From contig JAUCBJ010000521.1 of assembly GCA_032718475.1 (NCBI GenBank), forward strand, positions 1 to 43,487: a stretch of DNA of 43,487 bases, given 5' to 3'. Below, in pieces: positions 20,877 to 29,644 of the stretch. Below the pieces are notes generated by a model. The model was not told where the DNA came from and did not search any database. It saw nothing but the letters and a program-made list of their open reading frames with translations. Position 1 is the first letter of the stretch. The number at the start of each line of letters is the position of its first letter. The stretch comes from Nemertoderma westbladi. Lineage: Eukaryota; Xenacoelomorpha; Nemertodermatida; Nemertodermatidae. The translations under genes and the position numbers were made by a program.

Positions 20877-21653
20877 TCACCTGTCAATCTCGGTCAATGT
20901 GAGTCGACATGTAAAGTCGCGTTTGCCTTTGACGTATTGTACAAAACGTACAATCCACGCTAATTTTCGGCACGCGTTGGTCCAAGAATCTGTTAGGTTT
21001 ACAATACGGTCGACGTAAGTATTTGTGACGTCATCAGGTAAGTCAATGGAGAATTTGGAAGGTTTTGATTTACTAGATGGGCCCACGAGTCCGCCGGTAG
21101 GTATTCCCTTGTTGACTGTTGATCCGTCCGGGTCTACGAGTAATTTGTCCTTCTTTGTTTTCTTACCTTGATTGTCAGTACTTTGTAAGTCGATCGTTAA
21201 TGGTGGTTTGAACTCTATGGGATCACTGGGTTTCGGTAAACTTATTTTTCTGCCGATATTAATCCCAGGTCTCACCGTAGGTTGTAAGGTTGGTATGTCT
21301 CTTGAGCGTAAAGTAACACCTGTATTTACATTTGCGTAGGTACTACCCACATCTGTAATACATGAGGTTTCACTGTGCTTATGGTTACTCAAGAGTGTTC
21401 GCTTGTGTACTTTTGGGCTCCTCCCCGAGGCGCACCCACGAGGCGGACACCTTTCCACCACCCTTGGGGCCAGTCCGACAGATGTTATTATCAGACCGGG
21501 CCGGAGGGTGGCCTGATGCTTCCCGGGTTCTGTTTTCGGTCCCCCGATCACACCAGCACAGCTCGTCGAACGTGTAGCCAGATGGGCGGCTACTGTCAAC
21601 TTACTGTGGCCTGACTGTACATTGAGCCAACTCAAAGTATAACAAAGAGTCAA
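20877..21653 (-). CDS. Pol linker between RNase H and integrase, no ATG, ends in TGA in frame with integrase
   Basis: The 258-codon frame begins at a TTG and contains no ATG, so it is not an independent gene. Its first 95 residues look non-coding. From about residue 130 it becomes Pro/Lys-rich (GKKTKKDKLLVD), and the end (LTDSWTNACRKLAWIVRF, LTLTEID) matches the helical linker that precedes integrase in BEL/Pao Pol. Its TGA is followed in the same frame, 30 bases before the integrase TTG, by more linker-like sequence. It is out of frame with the end of the gag-pol ORF (difference of 2 modulo 3). The sequence context of the TGA (CAGGTGAGA) also resembles a splice donor. Splicing, frameshift or readthrough would be needed to join the pieces. 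Confidence 0.65.
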   Translation of the reverse strand: MTLCYTLSWLNVQSGHSKLTVAAHLATRSTSCAGVIGGPKTEPGKHQATLRPGLIITSVGLAPRVVERCPPRGCASGRSPKVHKRTLLSNHKHSETSCITDVGSTYANVNTGVTLRSRDIPTLQPTVRPGINIGRKISLPKPSDPIEFKPPLTIDLQSTDNQGKKTKKDKLLVDPDGSTVNKGIPTGGLVGPSSKSKPSKFSIDLPDDVTNTYVDRIVNLTDSWTNACRKLAWIVRFVQYVKGKRDFTCRLTLTEIDR

Positions 21654-22603
21654 CCGGCAGGTGGACCAGTCGATAGCGATCGAGCACCAAGGACGCCCTT
21701 GGGCCTAACCGACGGTCTTGTCCCATGTGGGCTTGCGCTACCCAACATGGAATTTTGACTCGTTTTCACCTGCCTCGCCGGCAGTATTTAAAAAACAATA
21801 CTGTCTGTAGCTCAAAAGCTACTGAACAAGTAACCACTTACCAGTCACTGTACACGTGTACTCAACAGATGTTCACGAAATCAAGTACACAACGGTAAGC
21901 ACAAAATCGAACACATACCATGCACACACAGAGACATAATCGGGAAAGACAAAATCGGGGTCAAAATTGAGAGGACAAATTGTATCGACCAACCACCAAG
22001 TCGAGAGTACCTTATTTTACCGACAGGGTAAAATAACTTTGTGTGCACAAAGTTATTTTACCGACAGGGTAAAATAACTTTGTGTGCACAAAGTATGCTG
22101 GGGTGCAGTAAAGTATGGTCCTACTAATACCAGCGGCGTCTGGTCCAACTGGCAAGGGTTCCCATACCCACTCGCAGTGGCCACACATACAATCACGTGT
22201 ACTCACGTACCCACAGCAACAGAAAACTCAAGACCCGACGGTTTATTCCAATGCCACCAAAGACCAAGTCAGCTGAACATGGAGACAATAACATATAGTA
22301 TCAAAAAAAAAAAAAAACAGCTGACGGTCAATGGAACCATCCAAGCCCCAAGCAAACTGCCACTGATCGCCCACATACAAAACATAGTTCACGCCACATG
22401 AACCACAAATCACGCCATGCCACCACCCCTACTGTGTACAGGACTGGCAGTACGGCAACAGGCCGACTAGGCGATACCACGGCACCATGGCAATTCATGG
22501 TTCGTTAGACACGAGGGCCTTCAGTGACTCCCTAGCACTATACTACCAATTTTAACGTGCCCCCAGCCCCTCACGAGTCTGCCGCCGCCTGTTAAACTCA
22601 CCC
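21654..22603. other. Non-coding spacer inside pol, intron candidate
   Basis: About 950 bases separate the gag-pol stop from the Pol linker frame. The gag-pol ORF ends in GAG|GTGAGG, a good donor-like match at about 22616. Acceptor-like ACAG words occur near 21353 and 21327 on the minus strand, but their reading phase does not match this donor, so no intron is proven. It includes a tandem inverted repeat (22012-22093), an A run of 14 at 22303-22316, and a weak match to the dispersed word at 22567. Confidence 0.5.
22012..22093. repeat. Tandem 41-bp duplication forming a 17-bp perfect inverted repeat
   Basis: A 41-bp unit (22012-22052) is repeated exactly at 22053-22093. Across the junction, GGTAAAATAACTTTGTG (22027-22043) pairs perfectly with CACAAAGTTATTTTACC (22046-22062) around a 2-base loop. 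Each unit alone can also fold with 10-bp arms (TTATTTTACC and GGTAAAATAA). RNA of the element should form a strong hairpin here. Confidence 0.9.
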
Positions 22604-25600
22604 CTATAGAGACCTCACCTCTTTGGGTAAGTTTGGTAGTTTGTCAATACAAGGCCGCTCCAATAGGGAAACTGTGGCTTTACTATGTGTCGCTACATTA
22701 CTAATGTCTGGTAGAACATTTTGTGACATGTCTGGTAAAATGTTTCGCGGAACATCCGGCGAAATATCTAGTGACATGTCTGGCAAAACGTCTGGTTGAC
22801 CGTCTAGTAACGCGTCTGGTTGTTTGTCATTAGAAGGCTGCTCCAATAGAGAAACTGCGGCTTTACTATTTGTCAATATGTTACTAGTGTCTGGTAGAAC
22901 ATTTTGTGACATGTCTGGTAAAATGTTTCGCGGAACATCCGGCGAAATATCTAGTGACATGTCTGGCAAAACGTCTGGTTGGCTGTCTAGTAACATGTCT
23001 GGTTGAGCGTCTGGCGATATGTCTGGTTGAGAAAGGCTCGCAAGTCTTCCTGCCCTAACTTTGTGAGTTATATTCTTCCATTTCGCCTTTGGTTTCTTCT
23101 TAAGTTTCGCCGTTGTCTTTTTCTTTGCTTTACCTTTCTTGGGTTTTTTAATTTCGGCGTCCTTAGGGATAGTATTAGACTTGTTATCGTAAAGTGGTGG
23201 CCAATGTTGTACTGATCTTTGCAAGAATTGTGGTCCGTGTTGCCAAAATTTCTTGTTTTCCGGTTTACAGAATTCCTCAGGCATCATTCCTCGTGACGCA
23301 ATATCAGCTGGATTTTGTGGTCCGGGACAATGTCGCCAATCTTCCTTTATTGAACGGTCTAGAATTTCTGCACGACGGTTAGCTACGAATGTCTTGAATT
23401 CAAGTGTATCGTTGTTTATGTAAAATAAAACCAACGTCGCGTCAGTCCAATAAAATATCTGTAAACTTGACTGTAATTCCGTCTGTATAAGGTTCACGAT
23501 TGTGGTTGACAGGGTTGCGGCTTGTAGCTCAGCGCGTGGTGTCGTCATATACTTAGTAGGCATGGTCTTAGCCTTAGAAGTAATGAGCGAAACATCAAAC
23601 TCGTCTGAGTCTACTTGTCTGCGCAAATACGCTGCCACACCAAAGCCGTTGTCACTGGCGTCTGAAAAACAATGTAATTCTAAGTTGTCAGGAAATGTCG
23701 TCTGTAATGGAAAGTACACCCGGGGTATGGAATAATCCTCTAGCGAAGATAATTGTGCCTCCCAAGTCTTCCATAAGTCCACTTGTTCGGATGAGATCGG
23801 TTCGTCCCATGTCAGTCCATCTTTCCAAATACTGCGCATGTAAATTCGTGCTTGCAGTATTATTGGGCTGATGAAACCTAATGGATCGAACAGTCTACTT
23901 AGTTTCGACAAGCAAGACCTCTTTGTCAGAGAATCCCCTTCAGCGTCCAGTTTTACTTTCACTCGAAAGTTGTCTGTGTTCGGGTCCCAAAATAGTCCCA
24001 ACACCTTGGTCGTCGGCAGTGGTTCGAACTCTAAGTCAATATCACCACTCCCACGTTCAGTCGTTCCGAATGAATCTACCAATTCGGCACTGTTTGAGGC
24101 GAACTTGGTGAGGTTAAAACCTCCGCCTGCTAAACAGTCCCGTAATTGATGTGCTACGGTGATAGCACGTTCTACTGTATCACAACTTTGTAACCCATCG
24201 TCTACGTAAAAGTCTCGTTCTACGATCTCGATTATCTCTGGGTCATATATATGTTTCTGATCCCTAGCGGTCTGTTTTAGGGCGTACATAGTGCAGTTTG
24301 GGCTGTCCCTGGCACCGAAAACGCGAACTTGCATTTGGTAAGTCGCCGGTGGCTGACTTAAGTCTCCATCCGGGTACCAGAGGAACCTCAAACTGTCTCT
24401 GTCTCGCTCTAACGCTCGCACTTGGTGAAACATCGCTTCTACGTCACAAGTAAATGCTACTTGGCGCTGACGGAAGCGCATAATCACCCCCATGAGATAA
24501 TTATTCATGTTTGGTCCATCCATCAACTCACTGTTGAGAGACATTCCTTCAAACAGGGCCGCGCAGTCGTTAACTACGCGTACTTTATCAGGTTTGTCGG
24601 GGTGTCTCACATAGTGATGTGGCAAGTAGTATGTCTGGTCTGTCACAATCTCTGGGTTAGTCATCCTGATAGCGTACCCTTTTGTCAAATACGTCTCCAT
24701 CTGAGTATTGTACTGCAGATGGGCTTTCTCGTTCTTTAATAGACGTTGTCGTATTGAGTGTAGACGTCTTAAGGCTAGCGGATAATTATTGATAAGTTTA
24801 GGGCTTTGGCTACGCCATAGCATCCCTACCTCATAATGTCCGTCTTTCGTCTGGCGGATAGTATCTTCCATGATCTTCAAAGATTGTTTCTCTTGTTCCG
24901 ACATACACGGTTCATAACTACCGGGTTCTGCTGTATCTTGTTCTAACCACCTGATAGTTTTCTCTGTTAACTCTTTGTCCAGTGCAGCTTGTTCCACTTG
25001 ATGGTTTCTTAACGCGTCATCATCGACGGGCGTTGTTGAAGTTATTGGTGTAGATAGACTCGCAAGCCTTCCGGCGTTATCATCTGTCGTCGATGGAACC
25101 TCTGCCTGACTCGTCTTCTTCTCATGCTCTATACTAACCGTGTGGATTGGCTGCTCTTTGTGACTTATCATATTTGCTACACACGTCGTACTCGTAAAGT
25201 TGTCGTGTTTCGTCGAACGTAGTGTAGTGTAGTCTATGTCAGGTGAAAAGGAATGAATCGAAGTTGTAGTTAGTAAACTACATGTACTTTGTACATCGTC
25301 TTCCTCATCACTTATATCCAGTGTGCGCACAGGCGCTCGAGTATACCACCCTATCGGAGTTCTACAGGCGTAAGCGTTTCCCGCTACAACTACCGATGGT
25401 CTGGTTTCCCACACTTGATGTAGGTTGAATTGGTCCGTCCCGATCAGCATTGCTACTGACCTATAGTTGACAGGACATTCAGGTACACCGAGGTGTCTGA
25501 AATACTTACGGTCTTCTAAAGATTGCTCTGGGACTGGACCTAGTAGGTTACTAAAGTCCTTTGTGGCCGCAAAAGTCAAATCCTTAAAAGGTAACAAAGA

Positions 25601-28600
25601 CCTCTCCTTCTCGCTATGTTGCGATTTTGGAAGAAGAGTGTCCAAGTTTAACTTAACTCGTGTCACTGGTATTGCACGTTGTCCATGCATACTACTTACG
25701 GTGTAACTGACATTCTTACCTTGTCGGAGATCCGTCACAACATCAGCTACCTTCTCATCCACATAGCTGTGAGATGAGGCTGAATCCAAGATAGCGTAGA
25801 TCCGTTTGCTCCCCTTTGTGCCCGTAATCTTGACAGGAATTATACTAAACCCCTTTAGTTGATCAGGCGTCAGAAGCGCAATCGATGGTTGTTCGTCTCC
25901 AGTATCTAAGTAAACGTCGTCGTCTTCCGACTCTTTATCCGACGATCCTGATTGTTCCGAGAAGCAATCTCTAATGTGCGTCACGAATGTCGGTGTTGTT
26001 TTCGACTCTCTACCTTTATATGCTGTGTTGCATCTTGCTGCCGCTTCTGGGTGTTCCCTGGTGAAGCGTTTGGTCGGCGTATGGCTGTCTGTATGGAGCA
26101 AGCCGTCGTGGTTGCGTCCACAGTAAGGACAGGTGTCAGTATTTGGGCAGTCCTTACGGACGTGTCCATGTAGCGTACACCGCCAACAAGAATCCAAAGG
26201 CCGTATTTGCAGTCGTCGTTCCTCCGAGTTCAATTCGCGGAATAGTCGACATCCCTTTAAGTTGTGGCTAGTATGTCGCTTACCAATTCGTTCGCAATAT
26301 TGGCAACCGCTGAAGTCTGTGCTCAGTTGCTGTTGGGTCTGTTTGGTTCCAATGGGTGCGGATACCTTATTACCGTCCGAAAATTGTCGGGTGTCGGTCG
26401 ATGTTGCGTAGGTAACCGTCTTTGTAGATGTCGTTGATGGTTTCTGTCTGTTTGATGAAGGTAGTGTGATTCCTTCCGCCACAATATGTTGGTCCGTGTA
26501 GTTCGAACGCGTCTCGACTACTGCCTCTCTGGATATCAGTAAGTAGACGTCTTCCAACTTCAAGAATCCGCCTCTCTCTTCTCGCTGATATTCTATCTTT
26601 CGCCACTCCCGACGAAGTCGATGGTGCAATCTTCCTATTATTTTCAATAGGACTGTCGGAGTGTTCGCGTAGTCAAGTTGTCCAATCGAACGTAGTGTAG
26701 TAATGGCGTTCTTAATCTCGTCAGCTAATTTCAGTAAGTCAACGGGTTTTGTAATAGCCCCTCCCTTACAGAGTTCTTCTATCACTGACTTAGCCATACT
26801 TACGGTGCCTCCGTAAATCGATGTTAAGCGATCGTACGCTAATTCGAAGGCATCTGGTACACCAACAAAAGTCTCCGCTAGACGTTTCGGTTCTCCCGAT
26901 AATGTTTGGAGCAGGTAGTTGAATTTCTCTCTCGATGTAAAAGCACACACAGCGATCTGAGATTCGATGTAGTCTACAAAGGTGTGCCAATGTTTAGAGT
27001 TCCCGGAAAACTTAGGTGGTTGTTGCACCGGTAGTCCTTGTCTAGCTGCGAATTTCGCTATTTCTTCTGCAACGTTCAAAGTTTCGCGTCCTTGGTTGGT
27101 GATCTGGTTGGTGTTCTCTCTTCTAGGCGCTTTTCTTTGATACGATGTGTTGGTCGATGGTATTTGTCTTTGCGGAACTTTTGGATTTCTATTGTGCTCG
27201 AATTCGGAATTTCTCGAACTGTCAGTGTGAACTTCCTCCAAGCGTTCCTCTATCTGGGCCAACTTGTTGACAACTGGCCTCAGAATGTCGGCAAATTGTT
27301 GAGTACTGATTGCGTCCGTTGGTTGTAACGCCTTTTGTGTTGGTGTATTCTGTGGAGGATTGTCAATAAATGAATTATCCGAACGCTCACGTTTACATTC
27401 GTCGGCCGCTCCTGTTCTAAATACCTCGCGTTCCGGGTAATCCGACTCGCTTGAAGTACTACTGTCGCCTGGATACGGTGGACGACGTGCTCGTGTCCGT
27501 TGCGTCGTTCGAATTCTAACATTCCGTTTCGGAACATCGTCTACTGGTCTCCGTTGTTCGGTAGGCTCGCGGGTCTTCCTCGAAGTCGTAGATTGCGATG
27601 TAAACTGGTTAAACGGTCGCGTATCCACTGGTCTCCGTTGTTCGGTAGGCTCGCAGGTCTTCCTCGAAGTCGTAGATTGCGATGTAAACTGATTAAACGG
27701 TCGCGTATCCACTGGTCTCCGTTGTTCGGTAGGCTCGCAGGTCTTCCTCGAAGTCGTAGATTGCGATGTAAACTGGTTAAACGGTGGTCGAGTGACAGCG
27801 TTTGAATCTAAAGGCCTTGTAGGCCTAAACGTCATTGGGTATGTGTAGTGCGTAACGGGTTTTGGTGTCGAAGGTGGACTCACCTGTTTTGTTGTTATCA
27901 GTGCAGGTCCGGTCAATAAACTACTACAATCTGTAATCGGTGGGTTACTTACCTTGACTTTCAGAATAGGCGACGACATTGCTCTTGGCGGTACGAACTT
28001 GTCCGGAATAATAAACCTGTGTTCCGTCGCACCATGGATAGGAGAAATATTACTACTACCCGCAATCGAAACAGGTTCCTTAGTCGTAACTGGTGCAAAC
28101 ATAGGAGTTACTTGAGGGAATCTTTGACATAAGTCTTTAACTAGTTGTCTTTCTCGCCCAGGTGCCCCTACACTTCCTTCCTTCATTCGTTCCTGAATTT
28201 GGCGGTGCCTTACCTCTATCTGGTCCAAATCATGTCCGTCGTTAGATCTCATCGATCGATCGCGGGCTAGAAGATCCAGATTTTCCTTGGCTTCGGCTAG
28301 TTCTCTCGCCTTCCTTTCGAGTTCGAAATGAAGTTTAACTTCCTTCTCGCGTTGTTCCGTCTGTTGTTGTTGCGCCTCGAACTCCGCTTGTCGTATAGCT
28401 GATTGAGCCTTTATTTGCCGTTTTTTCAACTCGGCTCGTGCTTCCGAAGCTCGCCTTTGTTCGTCTAATGCTGCCGCTGCCGCTTGTCGTTCCAACTCAA
28501 CTGCTGCCGCTTGTCGTTCTAACTCAGCCGCTGCCGCTAACGCTGCCGCTGCCGCTTGTCGTTCCAACTCAGCTGCTGCCGCTTGTCGTTCCAACTCGGC

Positions 28601-29644
28601 TGCTGCCGCTCGTTGCGCTAACTCAGCTGCCGCTGTTCTTTGTGCTATTTCTAGCTCCAACCTTTCCATCTCAGCCGCTTCCAACTCGGCTTGTTCTTGC
28701 AGATGAGAGATTCTCGCAACATTTGCAACGCGTAGCTTCTCTTCCTCTACAGCTGCTTGTACAGTTAACAATTGAGTTTGTTCTTCCATTTCTCGTTGTT
28801 GTCTGTGGTACAGTTGTTGCTGTCTAGAAATTTCTGACGTCACTATACTTACCTCGCCAATTTCGCTGCGAATACTCACTAACGATTGGTCCAGTATTTC
28901 CGGTGCCGATTCGATTTGTACGGGTAAAGTTCCCCTCGTATATTCCGGCACGGTTTCCAAATCGCCGACGTCTTCGCCGCACATACGTAAGTGATCCGTC
29001 AGATGTTTCAGTTGTCCATCCAGTCGGTACAGTTCCTGTTCTTCCTCGGGCTGTAATAACTCGTCGGAAACCGACTCACCTAGCAACTGGTCCGCTTGTT
29101 CCTGTTGTATCTGTCTAACGGTCGTCTTAAACTGAATCAGTTTCTCTCTAGCGATCATTAGTTTCTCGAGGATTCTAAACTGTGTGTCCATATCCTGTCT
29201 CTGTCTAGCTAGATCTTGTAGACCTATTAGATTATCTACGGACTTATGTACTCTATTCTGTACTCTCACCTGTAGAGTGTAGAACTCGAATCGAGACATC
29301 GGAGCGGTCAACTCGTCTAATATGCGTTGGCCTTCTCCAATACTCCTAGTAATATGCGCCATGTAACCTCCGACGCTTCTAACCACACTTTCTGTGCTTC
29401 CTACTGAACTTATCATGTCCGTTTCCCTATATCTAGGTTGCGGGACCGTTAGAAAATCCTCGGTCCTGCCGTCGCCTCGTACTACGGCATCCGGTACTCC
29501 CGTTGGATGTACTGGTGACGCGCACGGTGTAGGTTCGGTAGGCTCACGAGTCTTCCCCTGTGGTTCTTCCGCTTCTGACTTATCCGCGTCACATGAGTCA
29601 TAGTCGGTTTGTGTATTCTTCGTATAGTCTTGTTTGTCACTCAT
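22604..29644 (-). CDS. gag-pol: Gag-Pol: Gag, protease, reverse transcriptase, RNase H of a BEL/Pao element
   Basis: One uninterrupted 2346-codon ORF starts with ATG at 29644. Residues 100-500 are a long coiled coil, including an Ala/Glu-rich run at about 319-405 made of ELERQAAAA units. Residues 620-700 hold three 28-residue tandem repeats. At 876-1020 is the BEL Gag core (PKFSGNSKHW; DUF1759-like). Zinc knuckles follow at about 1114-1182 (CWRCTLHGHVRKDC). The aspartic protease active site is LDSAS near 1286, in the DUF1758 style. RT has FTCDVEAMFHQV near 1731 and YVDDG at 1813. The RNase H/A17 region has FSDAS near 1993, AELQAA near 2038 and TDAT near 2069. A Lys-rich stretch and a 61-codon tandem duplication end the ORF. 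Integrase is missing here and lies further downstream. It makes the particle proteins and the enzymes that copy the element. Confidence 0.95.
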   Translation of the reverse strand: MSDKQDYTKNTQTDYDSCDADKSEAEEPQGKTREPTEPTPCASPVHPTGVPDAVVRGDGRTEDFLTVPQPRYRETDMISSVGSTESVVRSVGGYMAHITRSIGEGQRILDELTAPMSRFEFYTLQVRVQNRVHKSVDNLIGLQDLARQRQDMDTQFRILEKLMIAREKLIQFKTTVRQIQQEQADQLLGESVSDELLQPEEEQELYRLDGQLKHLTDHLRMCGEDVGDLETVPEYTRGTLPVQIESAPEILDQSLVSIRSEIGEVSIVTSEISRQQQLYHRQQREMEEQTQLLTVQAAVEEEKLRVANVARISHLQEQAELEAAEMERLELEIAQRTAAAELAQRAAAAELERQAAAAELERQAAAAALAAAAELERQAAAVELERQAAAAALDEQRRASEARAELKKRQIKAQSAIRQAEFEAQQQQTEQREKEVKLHFELERKARELAEAKENLDLLARDRSMRSNDGHDLDQIEVRHRQIQERMKEGSVGAPGRERQLVKDLCQRFPQVTPMFAPVTTKEPVSIAGSSNISPIHGATEHRFIIPDKFVPPRAMSSPILKVKVSNPPITDCSSLLTGPALITTKQVSPPSTPKPVTHYTYPMTFRPTRPLDSNAVTRPPFNQFTSQSTTSRKTCEPTEQRRPVDTRPFNQFTSQSTTSRKTCEPTEQRRPVDTRPFNQFTSQSTTSRKTREPTEQRRPVDDVPKRNVRIRTTQRTRARRPPYPGDSSTSSESDYPEREVFRTGAADECKRERSDNSFIDNPPQNTPTQKALQPTDAISTQQFADILRPVVNKLAQIEERLEEVHTDSSRNSEFEHNRNPKVPQRQIPSTNTSYQRKAPRRENTNQITNQGRETLNVAEEIAKFAARQGLPVQQPPKFSGNSKHWHTFVDYIESQIAVCAFTSREKFNYLLQTLSGEPKRLAETFVGVPDAFELAYDRLTSIYGGTVSMAKSVIEELCKGGAITKPVDLLKLADEIKNAITTLRSIGQLDYANTPTVLLKIIGRLHHRLRREWRKIEYQREERGGFLKLEDVYLLISREAVVETRSNYTDQHIVAEGITLPSSNRQKPSTTSTKTVTYATSTDTRQFSDGNKVSAPIGTKQTQQQLSTDFSGCQYCERIGKRHTSHNLKGCRLFRELNSEERRLQIRPLDSCWRCTLHGHVRKDCPNTDTCPYCGRNHDGLLHTDSHTPTKRFTREHPEAAARCNTAYKGRESKTTPTFVTHIRDCFSEQSGSSDKESEDDDVYLDTGDEQPSIALLTPDQLKGFSIIPVKITGTKGSKRIYAILDSASSHSYVDEKVADVVTDLRQGKNVSYTVSSMHGQRAIPVTRVKLNLDTLLPKSQHSEKERSLLPFKDLTFAATKDFSNLLGPVPEQSLEDRKYFRHLGVPECPVNYRSVAMLIGTDQFNLHQVWETRPSVVVAGNAYACRTPIGWYTRAPVRTLDISDEEDDVQSTCSLLTTTSIHSFSPDIDYTTLRSTKHDNFTSTTCVANMISHKEQPIHTVSIEHEKKTSQAEVPSTTDDNAGRLASLSTPITSTTPVDDDALRNHQVEQAALDKELTEKTIRWLEQDTAEPGSYEPCMSEQEKQSLKIMEDTIRQTKDGHYEVGMLWRSQSPKLINNYPLALRRLHSIRQRLLKNEKAHLQYNTQMETYLTKGYAIRMTNPEIVTDQTYYLPHHYVRHPDKPDKVRVVNDCAALFEGMSLNSELMDGPNMNNYLMGVIMRFRQRQVAFTCDVEAMFHQVRALERDRDSLRFLWYPDGDLSQPPATYQMQVRVFGARDSPNCTMYALKQTARDQKHIYDPEIIEIVERDFYVDDGLQSCDTVERAITVAHQLRDCLAGGGFNLTKFASNSAELVDSFGTTERGSGDIDLEFEPLPTTKVLGLFWDPNTDNFRVKVKLDAEGDSLTKRSCLSKLSRLFDPLGFISPIILQARIYMRSIWKDGLTWDEPISSEQVDLWKTWEAQLSSLEDYSIPRVYFPLQTTFPDNLELHCFSDASDNGFGVAAYLRRQVDSDEFDVSLITSKAKTMPTKYMTTPRAELQAATLSTTIVNLIQTELQSSLQIFYWTDATLVLFYINNDTLEFKTFVANRRAEILDRSIKEDWRHCPGPQNPADIASRGMMPEEFCKPENKKFWQHGPQFLQRSVQHWPPLYDNKSNTIPKDAEIKKPKKGKAKKKTTAKLKKKPKAKWKNITHKVRAGRLASLSQPDISPDAQPDMLLDSQPDVLPDMSLDISPDVPRNILPDMSQNVLPDTSNILTNSKAAVSLLEQPSNDKQPDALLDGQPDVLPDMSLDISPDVPRNILPDMSQNVLPDISNVATHSKATVSLLERPCIDKLPNLPKEVRSL
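22640..23005 (-). repeat. 183-bp tandem duplication at the C-terminus of gag-pol
   Basis: Two copies of a 61-codon segment start near 22640 and 22823. Both encode the Pro/Asp-rich string SPDVPRNILPDMSQNVLPD with few differences. It is low-complexity linker, not enzyme sequence. Confidence 0.85.
23032..23051 (-). repeat. Dispersed 20-nt word, copy 5 (gag-pol tail)
   Basis: AAAGGCTCGCAAGTCTTCCT is read as GRLASL just after the Lys-rich stretch that follows RNase H. Confidence 0.85.
25054..25073 (-). repeat. Dispersed 20-nt word, copy 6 (between protease and RT)
   Basis: ATAGACTCGCAAGCCTTCCG is read in the same frame as copy 5 (GRLASL), within a Ser/Thr-rich linker between the protease and RT domains. 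Confidence 0.75.
27561..27580 (-). repeat. Dispersed 20-nt word, copy 7
   Basis: GTAGGCTCGCGGGTCTTCCT lies in the first 84-bp gag repeat and is read in a different frame from copies 5 and 6, giving KTREPTE. Confidence 0.8.
27645..27664 (-). repeat. Dispersed 20-nt word, copy 8
   Basis: GTAGGCTCGCAGGTCTTCCT lies in the second 84-bp gag repeat and reads KTCEPTE. Confidence 0.8.
27729..27748 (-). repeat. Dispersed 20-nt word, copy 9
   Basis: GTAGGCTCGCAGGTCTTCCT lies in the third 84-bp gag repeat and reads KTCEPTE. Confidence 0.8.
29538..29557 (-). repeat. Dispersed 20-nt word, copy 10 (start of gag)
   Basis: GTAGGCTCACGAGTCTTCCC lies about 30 codons into gag and reads KTREPTE, the same frame as copies 7-9 though outside that tandem repeat. 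Confidence 0.85.

Larger units (their letters stand above)
27547..27786 (-). repeat. 84-bp tandem repeat in gag, three copies
   Basis: Units begin at 27547, 27631 and 27715 and are nearly identical. Each encodes 28 residues with the string FNQFTSQSTTSRKT and contains one copy of the dispersed word, at the same position. Confidence 0.95.

Noticed and set aside
23755-23772. Another copy of the dispersed 20-nt word (GCCTCCCAAGTCTTCC)
   Set aside because: It differs at two core positions and encodes WKTWEA, a region where BEL proteins conserve tryptophans, so the likeness may be coincidental.
28438-28827. 129-codon Leu/Pro-rich plus-strand ORF
   Set aside because: It is the antisense shadow of the Ala/Glu-rich coiled coil in Gag.
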